Shown in pieces: positions 41,509 to 51,735 of a stretch of DNA of 64,000 bases; the first letter of the stretch is position 1, and the number at the start of each line of letters is the position of its first letter. A model generated the notes under the pieces. It was not told the DNA's origin and did no database searches. It worked only from the letters and a program-made list of their open reading frames with translations. The DNA is taken from contig NZ_MWWW01000016.1 of NCBI RefSeq assembly GCF_002259745.1, forward strand, positions 1 to 64,000, written 5' to 3'. The position numbers were made by a program, and so were the translations under genes. The DNA is from Bifidobacterium myosotis (GTDB taxonomy: Bacteria; Actinomycetota; Actinomycetes; Actinomycetales; Bifidobacteriaceae).

Positions 41509-44121
41509 ATGAGCGATCTCATCGGTCTCTTCAGATTCTTCAGGCGAATCCTCGCCGCCGCAATCCGCGTCTGCCGGCTGGTGCCGATGCTTCCCGTAGT
41601 GGTGCTCTCGGCCATCCCGTTGGCGTTGCTCGGCGATTGGCGTCCGTGGGGCAGCATGGCCTCCCCAGGTGCCGTGGCATCGTCCGCCGGTGGGGCGGCG
41701 AACGGCGTCTTGCATATCCCGGTGCTTGGCGACCCCGGCGTGGGACAGTGGATTACCATCGTGCTCGTGCTCATCATCGTGATCGACACGGTGCGCGGCA
41801 TGATTGATGACCTGCGGCACGGTCAGGTGGGCGTCGATTTGCTCGCGGTGATGGCGATGCTCTCCACCGTGGCGGTCCATGAATATTGGGCGGCGTGGGC
41901 CGTGACCCTGATGATCACGTCCGGCGAGGCCATCGAGGAGTACGCCCAAAGCAAGGCCGAGCGCAACCTGACCGCGCTGGTCGAGGCGGCGCCGCGCACC
42001 GCCCACGTAGTGAACCTGCCCGGTGTGGGGCGTGGCACGACGGATGGCGGGGACGATGCGCAGGGCGTGGGGGATGCCGGTGGTGACGGTACCGCCGCGC
42101 AGGGCGGATTCCGCCGCGTGTCCGCGAGCGTGGCTTCCCCGCTACGGGCGGAACGACCTGCTGTTCGGCCGGTGCCGCAGACCGGGCGACGGCTGCGCGC
42201 CGAAGACCGGCCGGATGCCTGCGCCATCACCGGCCGCAGTCCCGAAGACTGTGATTCCGTAGTCATCAAGGCGGATAAAGCCATGCGATCGGCGACTCTG
42301 GCCGCCGTTGCCACGGCCCATCATTTCGATACGTTGCCGGTAGAACAGGTCAGGCCGGGCGACGTGCTCATGGTGCTGCCCGGCGAAACCGTGCCGGTCG
42401 ATGGCGAGTTGCTTTCCGGCGTTGCCACGCTGGATCTGAGCGCCATCAACGGCGAGCCGGTGCCGCGTGAGGTGTTCGCCGGTGCGCGCGTGATGTCCGG
42501 CGCGGTCAACGGTTCGACGGCGCTGACCATGCGGGCCACGCAGGCCGCCGCCGACTCGCAGTACCAGCGCATTCTGGCGCTGGTGCATTCCGCGCAGGAG
42601 TCACGCCCGGCCGTGGTGCGGACCGCGGACCGGCTCGCCGTGCCGTTCACCGTGCTCTCCTTGGTGATTGCGGCCGTGGCGTGGGCCGTGTCCGGTGTGC
42701 CGACCCGCTTCGCGCAGGTGCTGGTGCTTGCCACGCCCTGCCCGCTGCTCATCGCCGCCCCCGTGGCGTACATCGCCGGAACCGGGCGGCTTGCGGCGGC
42801 CGGCGTGCTCATCAAGACCCAGGACGTGCTGGAGAACCTCGGCAAAGTCACGCAGGTGTTCTTCGACAAGACCGGCACGCTGACCGTCAAACAACCGCAG
42901 GTGGTGCGTGTGGAGATGCTGCCCGAAGCGGTGGTCGCGCAGCCGTGCGACGGGATTTCTTCTGCCGGTTCGGTTTCCCTTGATTCGGTGGCCCCTGGTT
43001 CGGTTTCCCTTGATTCGGTTTCGTTCGGTTTGGTTTCTTCCGGTTCGGCCGGTGCCGTTCCGAGCGTTCCCGCGTCGCGGGCCAGCGGTGCCGTGCCGTC
43101 TGGCCACCTCCTGCGTTTGGATGAGGATCATGTGCTGATGTTCGCCGGCGTGGTGGAGAGCTATTCCGTGCATATCCTGTCCAAAGGCATCGCCAAGGCC
43201 GGCGCCGCGGCGATGGAGCGGTTGCGCAAGCGCTATGAGGACGGCCAGCGGCTCTGCCCGGAACCGGAGGCCAGCTGGTCGGGCCACGGCCGCGATTATC
43301 CGGTGGTGAAGAACGTGCAGGAGGATGCGGGCAAGGGCGTGTCCGGCGAGGTCAACGGGCACATGGTGCGCGTCGGACGACTGTCGTTTGCCGCGGCGCG
43401 GGATGATGGGTTCCTGACGGCCAACCCCCTCAGTCCGCTTCGTGGCCGGATCCCCTTGCAAGGGGGTGCCGAGGAGGGCGGCGAATCGTTGCGCACGCGC
43501 TTCGGCCGGTTGCAGCCGGATGAGATGGCCTCCTACGTGTCGGTGGATGGCCAGCTGATCGCGCGTATCGTGCTGCGTGACGTGCCGCGCGTCAATGCCA
43601 AGGCCGCGCTGGACTCGCTGCACCGTCTGGGCGTCGCCAAGCTGGCGATGCTCACCGGCGACAAGCGCGCTTCGGCCGAGATCATCGCGCGCGAGGTCGG
43701 CATCGACGAGGTCCACGCCGAGCTGTTCCCGGAGGACAAGGTGGCCGCGGTCAAGGCAGCGGCCGGCGGCAGCGGAACCGTCACGATGATGGTCGGCGAC
43801 GGCGTGAACGATGCGCCGGTGCTCGCCGTGGCCGACCTCGGCGTGGCCATGACCGACGGCACCTCCACCGCCGCTTCGGAAAGCGCTCAGGTGGTCATCA
43901 TGAACGACGACATCGCCGCCGTGCCACGCGCCATCGCCATCGCCCGCCGCACCAAGCGCGTCATGTTGCAGGCTGTGGTTGCGGGTCTCGCGCTCGCCGT
44001 GCTCGGCATGATCGCCGCCGCCTTCAACCTGATTCCGGTCGTCGCGGGCGCATTCCTCCAGGAGGCCATCGACGTGGTGAGCATCCTCTGGGCGCTCACC
44101 GCCGTCCTCGACCGGGAGTAA
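41509..44121 (+). CDS. Heavy-metal P1B-type ATPase (TPCPL subfamily)
   Basis: An 870-residue metal-exporting ATPase. Transmembrane metal site motif ATPCPLLIAAPVA, phosphorylation site Asp453 in DKTGTLT, actuator NGEPVP (in place of TGES-type), and hinge GDGVNDAPVLAVADLGVAM are all visible. The HP dipeptide is replaced by SVHILSKG, as is usual for the TPCPL subfamily. There is no N-terminal metal-binding domain. Lineage-specific insertions are conspicuous: ~75 residues near 175-250, a GSVSLDSV repeat near 485-525, and a segment near 640-655 encoded by a dispersed hairpin repeat (43425-43467). AAGGAG five bases before the ATG fixes the start. The metal is not decidable from sequence. Confidence 0.9.
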   Translation: MSDLIGLFRFFRRILAAAIRVCRLVPMLPVVVLSAIPLALLGDWRPWGSMASPGAVASSAGGAANGVLHIPVLGDPGVGQWITIVLVLIIVIDTVRGMIDDLRHGQVGVDLLAVMAMLSTVAVHEYWAAWAVTLMITSGEAIEEYAQSKAERNLTALVEAAPRTAHVVNLPGVGRGTTDGGDDAQGVGDAGGDGTAAQGGFRRVSASVASPLRAERPAVRPVPQTGRRLRAEDRPDACAITGRSPEDCDSVVIKADKAMRSATLAAVATAHHFDTLPVEQVRPGDVLMVLPGETVPVDGELLSGVATLDLSAINGEPVPREVFAGARVMSGAVNGSTALTMRATQAAADSQYQRILALVHSAQESRPAVVRTADRLAVPFTVLSLVIAAVAWAVSGVPTRFAQVLVLATPCPLLIAAPVAYIAGTGRLAAAGVLIKTQDVLENLGKVTQVFFDKTGTLTVKQPQVVRVEMLPEAVVAQPCDGISSAGSVSLDSVAPGSVSLDSVSFGLVSSGSAGAVPSVPASRASGAVPSGHLLRLDEDHVLMFAGVVESYSVHILSKGIAKAGAAAMERLRKRYEDGQRLCPEPEASWSGHGRDYPVVKNVQEDAGKGVSGEVNGHMVRVGRLSFAAARDDGFLTANPLSPLRGRIPLQGGAEEGGESLRTRFGRLQPDEMASYVSVDGQLIARIVLRDVPRVNAKAALDSLHRLGVAKLAMLTGDKRASAEIIAREVGIDEVHAELFPEDKVAAVKAAAGGSGTVTMMVGDGVNDAPVLAVADLGVAMTDGTSTAASESAQVVIMNDDIAAVPRAIAIARRTKRVMLQAVVAGLALAVLGMIAAAFNLIPVVAGAFLQEAIDVVSILWALTAVLDRE

Positions 44122-44145
44122 TGCGGGCGGTGCTATGGCGTCGTC

Positions 44146-44188
44146 CGTGAATCCTTGCACTGGCCGACACCTGGTGCAAGGATTCACG
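44146..44188 (+). terminator. Hairpin after the ATPase gene
   Basis: Fifteen-base perfect arms CGTGAATCCTTGCAC and GTGCAAGGATTCACG, 25 bases past the stop. No T-run. Confidence 0.55.
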
Positions 44189-44211
44189 GTGCAGCTAGGG
44201 AGGAAAACCGC

Positions 44212-44303
44212 AATCCTACATTAGAAAAGTCCATAATCCTACATTAGGGAAAGCCATAATCTGACATTAGCGACGCCCATAATCCTACAGTTCATCTTGT
44301 TGG
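44212..44303. repeat. Four tandem 23-bp direct repeats
   Basis: Units start at 44212, 44235, 44258 and 44281, exactly 23 bp apart, with core AATCCTACATTAG (variants AATCTGACATTAG and AATCCTACAGTTC). They resemble an iteron or operator array. The strand of action is unknown. Confidence 0.75.
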
Positions 44304-44479
44304 GGCCGTGACTTCGCTGAGATGCGAAGGGGCCCTGTGCCAGAATCACCCATTTGGTGGATTGCCCAATCGTTTGGTAAGTGCCATGGCCGAGCGGCCG
44401 CTGAAACCCCGCCATTTCAATGGACGGTTCAGGTGGATACCTGCCAAGTGAACGTCGAATCTACCAAATGAATGAACAG

Positions 44480-44598
44480 AGTGGTTTGTCTCGCAATTGT
44501 TTGATTGGTATCGGCCTTCTCTGATGAGGGGGCTGTCAGCGAAGCTGACTGGGGAAGAGAAAAGCTGAAACCCTCAATTATTTAAGAGACGGACCAAT
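44480..44598. mobile_element. MITE-like element, copy A
   Basis: A 119-bp non-coding element nearly identical in layout to 61079-61198. It opens GTGGTTTGTCTCGCAATTGT and closes ATTTAAGAGACGGACCAAT, giving imperfect 13-bp terminal inverted repeats (GTGGTTTGTCTC-like). The middle carries a CTGTCAGCGAAGCTGAC hairpin. No target-site duplication is clear. The remaining gap to fprA (44599-44791) has only a likely leaderless promoter. Confidence 0.65.
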
Positions 44599-44791
44599 AG
44601 GAGCATCAAGCGCGAGCTGCCTGTGAATTGGGTGTTCATGAGTTACTGGCTCGTACCCGTCGTCAATCGCGCCTCGTCAATCGTGCCTAACCAAGCGCGC
44701 CTTGCCAAGCACGCCGTCTATGGCCAAACACGAAGAATTCCCACTGCTTGCCCCCTGTTGCAACGGAAGGCTTTGCGTTACGCTAGAGCGC

Positions 44792-46261
44792 GTGACTGAA
44801 TCTTCGAATACTGCTGCAAACACCGCGAACGAACTCCGCATCGCCGTGATCGGCGCCGGTCCGGCCGGCGTCTACTCCTCCGACATCTTCCTGCGCCAGC
44901 TCAAGAAACTGGGCGACGAGCTGGGCGTCGGCACCGAAGCCCGCATCGACCTGTTCGAAAAGCTGCCGGTGCCGTTCGGCCTGGTCCGCTACGGCGTGGC
45001 CCCGGACCACCCGTCCATCAAGTTCATCGCCTCCGCGCTCGAGAAGACGCTCGACAACCCGGACATCCACCTCTACTGCGACGTGGAGTTCGGCAAGGAC
45101 GTCACCCTCGACGACCTGCTCGCTCGCTACGACGCCGTGCTCTTCGCCACCGGCGCCGTCAAGGACAAGCCGCTCAACCTGCCCGGCGCCGACCTCGATG
45201 GCGTCTACGGCGCGGCCAAGTTCGTGGAATGGTACGACGGCTATCCCACCGGCGCCCGCGAATGGCCGCTCACTGCCGAGAACGTCGCCGTGATTGGCGG
45301 CGGCAACGTGGCCATGGACGTCGCGCGCGAGCTCATGCGCAACGCCGACGACCTCAAGGCCAAGACCGACATTCCGGACAACGTGTACGAGGGCATCGGC
45401 AAGAACAAGGCCAAGGTGCTGCACTTGTTCATCCGCCGTGGCGTGGCTCAGGCCAAGTTCAGCGTGCAGGAGCTGCGCGAGATGGAGAAGCTGCCCGGCG
45501 TGCAGCTCATCATCAACGAGGACGACTTCGACCTGGACGATGAGACCATCGAGGTGGCCGGCAAGGACAAGCTCACCCGCCAGATGGTCGAGGAGTTGTT
45601 CGCCGTGCGCGAGATGGCCGAGGACATGGAAGACGACGGCGACGTGGACTTCGAAGGCAACCCGGCCGACCGCAAGTACTACATCCACTTCAACTCCGCT
45701 CCCACCGAGATCCTGGGCGAGGACGGCAAGGTCAAGGCCATTCGCGTCGAGCGCACCGAAACCGGCGCCGACGGCAAGATGCACCGCACCGGCGAGTTCA
45801 CTGACTATCCGGTCGAGGCCGTCTACCACGCGATCGGATACAAGCCGGCCGAGGCGCCCGGCATCGCCTACGACGAGCACGGCGCGCACCTCGCCAACGC
45901 GAACGGTGACGGCCGCATCACCACCGAGGCTGATGGCGGCGAAGTGCGCGAACGCCTGTACGCCACTGGCTGGGCCAAGCGCGGCCCGGTCGGTCTGATT
46001 GGCTCCACCAAGTCCGACGCGCTCGCCATCGTGACCAACATGCTCGAGGATCTGGCCAAGGCCGCCGAGGGCGGTCGCGTGGCCGAGGACCGTGACCCCG
46101 AATCCATCGATCGACTGCTTGCCGAGCGCGGCATCAGGCCGATCGACTTCGCCGGTTGGAAGAAGGTGGACGCCTTCGAGCGCGCCGAGGGTGCGAAGGA
46201 AGGTCGCGAGCACAAGAAGGTCATCGAGCCAGACCAGATGCGTGAGCTCGCCCTCGCCTGA
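44792..46261 (+). CDS. fprA: FprA-type ferredoxin/adrenodoxin NADP+ reductase
   Basis: A 489-residue flavoprotein moving electrons between NADPH and ferredoxin. The FAD site is IAVIGAGPAGVYSSD, followed by FEKLPVPFGLVRYGVAPDHPSIKF. The NADP site is VAVIGGGNVAMDVAREL. The end has the family LYATGWAKRGPVGLIGSTKSDA. The frame extends upstream to 44702, but the GTG at 44792 gives the family's N-terminus. A possible -35 TTGCAA (44758) and a -10-like sequence near 44780 imply a leaderless message. It is a single gene. Confidence 0.92.
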   Translation: MTESSNTAANTANELRIAVIGAGPAGVYSSDIFLRQLKKLGDELGVGTEARIDLFEKLPVPFGLVRYGVAPDHPSIKFIASALEKTLDNPDIHLYCDVEFGKDVTLDDLLARYDAVLFATGAVKDKPLNLPGADLDGVYGAAKFVEWYDGYPTGAREWPLTAENVAVIGGGNVAMDVARELMRNADDLKAKTDIPDNVYEGIGKNKAKVLHLFIRRGVAQAKFSVQELREMEKLPGVQLIINEDDFDLDDETIEVAGKDKLTRQMVEELFAVREMAEDMEDDGDVDFEGNPADRKYYIHFNSAPTEILGEDGKVKAIRVERTETGADGKMHRTGEFTDYPVEAVYHAIGYKPAEAPGIAYDEHGAHLANANGDGRITTEADGGEVRERLYATGWAKRGPVGLIGSTKSDALAIVTNMLEDLAKAAEGGRVAEDRDPESIDRLLAERGIRPIDFAGWKKVDAFERAEGAKEGREHKKVIEPDQMRELALA

Positions 46262-46356
46262 TCGGGGCGTCCGGCCGGCCTCTGCCGGTCGGTTGACTGA
46301 TTTATTGGCCGGTCGGTGGCCGGGCCGCGGCTGGTCTGGCCGTGTCTGGCCCGGAC

Positions 46357-46466
46357 GGGACGAAACGTAAGTCAGCGACGAGGTCGTGTTACGTTTCGTC
46401 CCACTTTGGCATCCAAAAACGGGACGAAACGTAAGTCGGTGTCGTCTGAAACTTACGTTTCGTCCC
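46357..46466. repeat. Pair of 46-bp palindromes (GGGACGAAACGTAA family)
   Basis: Units 46357-46402 and 46421-46466 share arms GGGACGAAACGTAAGTC and the complement, with an 18-bp spacer (64-bp period). Loop bases differ. Architecture matches the CGTCCG arrays, but the sequence does not. The rest of 46262-46688 is low-complexity GTGCC repeats without a gene. Confidence 0.75.
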
Positions 46467-46688
46467 GTTTCGCGTGCTGTGCTGTGTGCCATGAGCTGTG
46501 TCGTGTGCCGTGTGTCATGTGCCATGTTGTGCCGTATGCCGCGTCGCATTGGCCGCGGTCCTGTCCGATCCCCTTTGATTTCGTAACTTTGATGCCGCAA
46601 CTCTGCGGTTCCCACGGTGCATTGCGCCCGGTGTAGCCCTCGGCGTACGTCCAGCTAAAACTCAGTTAGTGAATTTAGTGTGTGAACC

Positions 46689-47633
46689 ATGGATGCCAAA
46701 GTACGGGTGCATGGCCATATGAATGGCCTGAAGACGACGCTGCTGTTCGCCCTGATGTGGGGCATCATCATGCTGATTTGGTGGGCCACCGGTGGCGGTC
46801 GCCAGACGTTGGGCATCTATATCGTCATCGGTCTGGCCACCACGTTCTTCTCCTACTGGTTCTCCGACAAGCTCGCCATCGCCTCGATGGGCGCGCGCGA
46901 GGTCAGCGAGCAGGAGGCCCCCGAAATCTACCAGATCGTGCGCGAACTGAGCGCCAAAGCCGGCAAGCCGATGCCGCGCATCTACATCGCGCCGACCATA
47001 AGCCCCAACGCCTTCGCCACCGGCCGCAACGAACGCCACGCCGCCGTGTGCTGTACGCAGGGCATCCTGCAGATTCTCAACGCTCGCGAACTGCGCGGCG
47101 TGCTGGGCCACGAGCTCATGCATGTGTACAACCACGACATTCTGACCTCCGCCATCGCCTCCGCCATGGCCACCGTGATCACCTACCTCGGCTACTCGCT
47201 CATGTACTTCGGCGGCGGCAGCTCGCGCGATGACCGTGAAGGCGGCTCCGGCGGTTTGGGATTGATCGGTGTGTTGCTGAGTATGATTCTGGCACCGATC
47301 GCCGCATCCTTGATTCAGATGGCCATCTCCCGCACGCGCGAATACGACGCCGACGAGGATGGCAGCCTGCTGACCGGCGACCCCGAAGCCCTCGCCTCCG
47401 CGCTCAACAAGATTTCCTACGGTGCGCAGACCACGCCGATGCGCAAGACCGCCGGCACCCAGTCCGTCTCCGCCATGATGATCGCCAACCCGTTCTCCGC
47501 CGCGGGATTCTCGAAGCTCTTCTCCACCCATCCGCCGACCGACCAGCGCATCGCGCGCCTGATGCAGATGGCCCAGGAGATGAACGGCACGCCGGTTTCC
47601 GCGCCTGCGTACTCCACCCGCGTGCTGCGGTAA
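46689..47633 (+). CDS. htpX: HtpX-family membrane zinc metalloprotease
   Basis: A 314-residue M48B protease for quality control of membrane proteins. Two N-terminal hydrophobic segments (about 15-55) are followed by the zinc site HELMH (His141, Glu142, His145) and the third ligand in SRTREYDADEDG. A second pair of hydrophobic segments lies between them. The C-terminus has FSTHPPTDQRIARLM. The ATG at 46719 (MNGLKTTLLF) is an alternative start. It is a single gene. Confidence 0.93.
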   Translation: MDAKVRVHGHMNGLKTTLLFALMWGIIMLIWWATGGGRQTLGIYIVIGLATTFFSYWFSDKLAIASMGAREVSEQEAPEIYQIVRELSAKAGKPMPRIYIAPTISPNAFATGRNERHAAVCCTQGILQILNARELRGVLGHELMHVYNHDILTSAIASAMATVITYLGYSLMYFGGGSSRDDREGGSGGLGLIGVLLSMILAPIAASLIQMAISRTREYDADEDGSLLTGDPEALASALNKISYGAQTTPMRKTAGTQSVSAMMIANPFSAAGFSKLFSTHPPTDQRIARLMQMAQEMNGTPVSAPAYSTRVLR

Positions 47634-47869
47634 TTCCAGTGGCGGATGCGCTGCCGGGGTGGCCGGGGCGCTTATTCCGCCCGTGTGCTGCGGTGGCGCG
47701 GCCGCGGCGGTGCTTTCAGTGAGTGATAGCGGGCCGGGCGCGGCGCTTGCACGACGCGTGCGGGGCGTGATGATGAAACACGGCCGTGAGCCATGATTGC
47801 GAAACGGTCGCAGCGTTTTCGGCGGGGTCATGGTAGACTGGCCCTCTGTGTTTCGCGAAAGCGGCACAT

Positions 47870-47943
47870 GCGGATGTAGTTCATCGGTAGAATGAAAGCT
47901 TCCCAAGCTTTAGAGGCGGGTTCGACTCCCGTCATCCGCTCCA
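47870..47943 (+). tRNA. tRNA-Gly (CCC), CCA encoded
   Basis: Begins GCGGATGTAGTTCATCGG. The acceptor GCGGATG pairs with CATCCGC. The anticodon loop TTCCCAA gives CCC. The T-loop is GGTTCGACT. Discriminator T is followed by an encoded CCA whose A is also the A of the downstream ATG. Confidence 0.95.
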
Positions 47944-48878
47944 TGTGTACTTCATTACATACCTCTGAATCGCCGAAACCAAAGCCCACCCTCGAGCGCA
48001 CGCCGCGCGACATCCTCGTCGGTGGCGCACTGGCGCTTGCCGGCGGCGTGTTGTGGGGTGTCAACGCCACGGTCTCCAAGATTCTGATGGGTACCTACCA
48101 CGCCGATCCCATGTGGATCGCGTGCGTGCGCGAGCTGCTGGCCGGCCTCATTTTCCTGATCTGCTCGGCCGCGTTCACGCCGAAGCAGCTTGTGGGCGCG
48201 CTCAAGGACCGCGGCTCCTACGTCAAGCTGCTGGTTTGTTCGGTCGTATGCGTGCTCATGGTGCAGGTCTCCTACCTCAAAGCCATCGATTGGACCAATT
48301 CCGGTACCGCCACGGTGCTGCAGACCCTGAACCTGCTGTTCGTGCTGGCGTTCGTCTGCATCACGGGACGCAGGCTTCCGGGCAAACGCGAAAGCATCGG
48401 GGTGGCGCTCGCCTTCGTGGGCACGGTGCTCATCGCCACGGGCGGTGATCTGACCCAGCTCAGCTTGCCGTTGCCGGGACTTCTCTGGGGACTGGTGGAC
48501 GCCGTGTGCACCTCGGTGATGTCCATCGCGCCGATCGCGCTGATGGCCAAGTGGGGCAACTTCACCGTCAACGGCATCATGTTCGTCATTTCCGGCGTAA
48601 TACTGCTGCCATTCGTGCGCCCGTGGGCCACCGCGCCGGCGCTGGACGGATGGGGCGTGGCGCTCATGGCGTTCACGGTGGTCGCCGGCACGTTCGCCGC
48701 GTTCTGGTTGTTCCTCGCCGGCACGCAGCGCTGCGGGGCGATGCGCGCCACGATGCTCGGCACCAGCGAACCGGTCACCGCCACCATTTCGGGGGTGCTG
48801 TTCGCCGGTGCCGTGTTCACGCCCACCGATCTGGTGGGCTTCGCGATGATCATCATCATGGTGTTTCTGGTGCGGTGA
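47943..48878 (+). CDS. EamA/DMT-family transporter
   Basis: About 311 residues with ten hydrophobic segments and the internal EamA duplication (GGVLWGVNATVSKILMG; LLWGLVDAVCTSVMSIAPIALM). The substrate is not predictable. The longer frame from 47892 runs through the tRNA, so the start is taken at ATG 47943. This ATG overlaps the tRNA CCA by one base, with no room for a normal ribosome site outside the tRNA. Translation may begin after tRNA processing, or at a later codon I cannot pinpoint. It is probably co-transcribed with tRNA-Gly. Confidence 0.85.
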   Translation: MCTSLHTSESPKPKPTLERTPRDILVGGALALAGGVLWGVNATVSKILMGTYHADPMWIACVRELLAGLIFLICSAAFTPKQLVGALKDRGSYVKLLVCSVVCVLMVQVSYLKAIDWTNSGTATVLQTLNLLFVLAFVCITGRRLPGKRESIGVALAFVGTVLIATGGDLTQLSLPLPGLLWGLVDAVCTSVMSIAPIALMAKWGNFTVNGIMFVISGVILLPFVRPWATAPALDGWGVALMAFTVVAGTFAAFWLFLAGTQRCGAMRATMLGTSEPVTATISGVLFAGAVFTPTDLVGFAMIIIMVFLVR

Positions 48879-48911
48879 GGATGCGTTGGCTGCGGGTTTG
48901 CTGCTCGTCAG

Positions 48912-48957
48912 GGCTCCCCTCAGTCACTTCGTGACGGCTCCCCTCAGGAGGGGAGCC
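48912..48957. repeat. Dispersed CCCCTCAGTC hairpin repeat
   Basis: GGCTCCCCTC and its complement flank a CAGTCACTTCGTGACGG hairpin. It is homologous to 43425-43467 inside the ATPase gene and to the 20512-20557 copy. Confidence 0.6.
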
Positions 48958-48958
48958 A

Positions 48959-49075
48959 TGTGAGGCCATTGCGCAATAGGGTGTTCTCAGTCAAATGGTG
49001 ACTACGGGGGCGCATGTGAGCCAATTGCACATGGACAGATGCCCTCGTCTTGTGCGCGGTGTGACCAATTGCACA
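48959..49075. promoter_or_regulatory. Three operator-like TGTGA-CCAATTG-CACA sites upstream of fba
   Basis: TGTGAGCCAATTGCACA (49015-49031) and TGTGACCAATTGCACA (49060-49075) are near-identical, partly palindromic sites. A weaker TGTGAGGCCATTGCGCA lies at 48959-48975. They stand 55-170 bases before the fba start, where a regulator would bind. Confidence 0.5.
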
Positions 49076-49130
49076 GCCGCATCGCACCTGCGGTCCTCCC
49101 GGCGGGCAGGGCTCGAGGGATAATGAAGCC

Positions 49131-50198
<1,068 letters not shown>

Positions 50199-50399
50199 CG
50201 TCAGGAATTCGGGCGGAACGAGGATTGGGGACGAGCGAATATCGGGTGGAGCGTCATACGTGACATCATCACCCTTGGGGATTCCATCGATTCCCCTGGG
50301 AATCCCAACGATCCAAAAAGACGTGAGACCGCCCTTCCACGGGTAGAGGCCGTAAGGTAACCTTATCCCCGGCGGAAACGTACGAGCGGGGAGGCTAAC

Positions 50400-51686
50400 A
50401 TGCCGGGAATTGTTCTTATTGGCGCGCAGTGGGGCGATGAGGGTAAAGGCAAAGCGACCGATCTGATCGGCACCAAGGTCGATTACGTGGCCCGCTTCAA
50501 CGGCGGCAACAACGCCGGCCATAGTGTGGTGGTGGGCAACGAGTCGTATGCGCTGCACCTGCTGCCCTCCGGCATCATCAACCCCCACCTGACCCCGGTG
50601 ATCGGCAACGGCGTGGTGGTCGATCCCGAGGTGCTGTTCCAGGAGATCGACGGCCTTGAGGCCCGTGGCATCGACTGCTCCCATCTGCTGGTGAGCGAGG
50701 CCGCGCACATCATCGCCCCCTACCACCGCACGCTCGACAAGGTGACCGAGCGCTTCCTCGGCAAGCACAAGATTGGCACCACCGGCCGCGGCATCGGCCC
50801 GGCCTACGCCGACAAGATCAACCGCGTGGGCATCCGCGTGCATGACCTGTTCAACGCCCAGCATCTGCACGACAAGGTCGAGGCCAGCCTCCACCAGAAG
50901 AACCAGATGCTTGTCAAGCTGTACAACCGCCGTCCAATCGACGTGGACCAGACCACTGAGGAGCTCCTGAAGCTCGGCGAGCGTCTCAAGCCGTACGTGG
51001 CCAACACCGGCCTGATCCTCAACAAGGCGCTGGACGAGGGCAAGACCGTTCTGTTCGAGGGCGCCCAGGCCACCATGCTCGACGTGGACCACGGCACCTA
51101 TCCGTTCGTCACCTCCTCCAACCCGACCGCCGGCGGCGCCTGCACCGGCACCGGCGTGGGCCCCACCAAGATCACCCGTGTGATCGGCGTCTCCAAGGCG
51201 TACGTGACCCGCGTGGGCGAGGGCCCGTTCCCCACCGAACTCTTCGACGACTCCGGCGAGTGGCTGCGGAAGCAGGGCCATGAGTACGGCGTGACCACCG
51301 GCCGTCCTCGCCGCTGCGGTTGGTTCGACGCGGTCGTCAACCGCTACGCCTCCCAGGTCAACGGCCTGACCGACATCGTGCTCACCAAGCTCGACGTGCT
51401 CACCGGTCTCAAGGAGATTCCGATCTGCGTGGCCTACGACGTGGACGGCGAGCGGTACGACGACATGCCGACCGATCAGGCCGCCTTCTCCATCGCCAAG
51501 CCGATCTACGAGACCATGCCCGGCTGGGATGAGGACATCTCCACCTGCCATTCCTTCGACGAGCTGCCCGCCACCTGCCAGGCGTATGTCAAGCGTCTGG
51601 AGGAGATCAGCAACTGCCGCATCTCCGCCATTGGCACCGGTCCCCAGCGCGACCACATCATCTCCATCCACTCGCTGATCGACTGA
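50400..51686 (+). CDS. purA: Adenylosuccinate synthetase
   Basis: A 428-residue enzyme joining IMP and aspartate with GTP in AMP synthesis. The GTP loop [66 protein letters not shown] and the C-terminal [10 protein letters not shown] are all standard. Length is normal. A GGGGAGG ribosome site precedes the ATG. The 201-base gap upstream holds a GGGGATTCC/GGAATCCCC-type inverted repeat (50277-50310) whose role is unclear. Confidence 0.96.
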   Translation: MPGIVLIGAQWGDEGKGKATDLIGTKVDYVARFNGGNNAGHSVVVGNESYALHLLPSGIINPHLTPVIGNGVVVDPEVLFQEIDGLEARGIDCSHLLVSEAAHIIAPYHRTLDKVTERFLGKHKIGTTGRGIGPAYADKINRVGIRVHDLFNAQHLHDKVEASLHQKNQMLVKLYNRRPIDVDQTTEELLKLGERLKPYVANTGLILNKALDEGKTVLFEGAQATMLDVDHGTYPFVTSSNPTAGGACTGTGVGPTKITRVIGVSKAYVTRVGEGPFPTELFDDSGEWLRKQGHEYGVTTGRPRRCGWFDAVVNRYASQVNGLTDIVLTKLDVLTGLKEIPICVAYDVDGERYDDMPTDQAAFSIAKPIYETMPGWDEDISTCHSFDELPATCQAYVKRLEEISNCRISAIGTGPQRDHIISIHSLID

Positions 51687-51735
51687 TTCGTCGGCAGACG
51701 AATCGGACGGTGACTGGCTGATGAGCTGATTGCCT

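Noticed and set aside
47828-48079. Minus-strand frame over tRNA-Gly (ERMTGVEPASKAWEAF...)
   Set aside because: This is the well-known antisense translation of a tRNA gene, not a protein.
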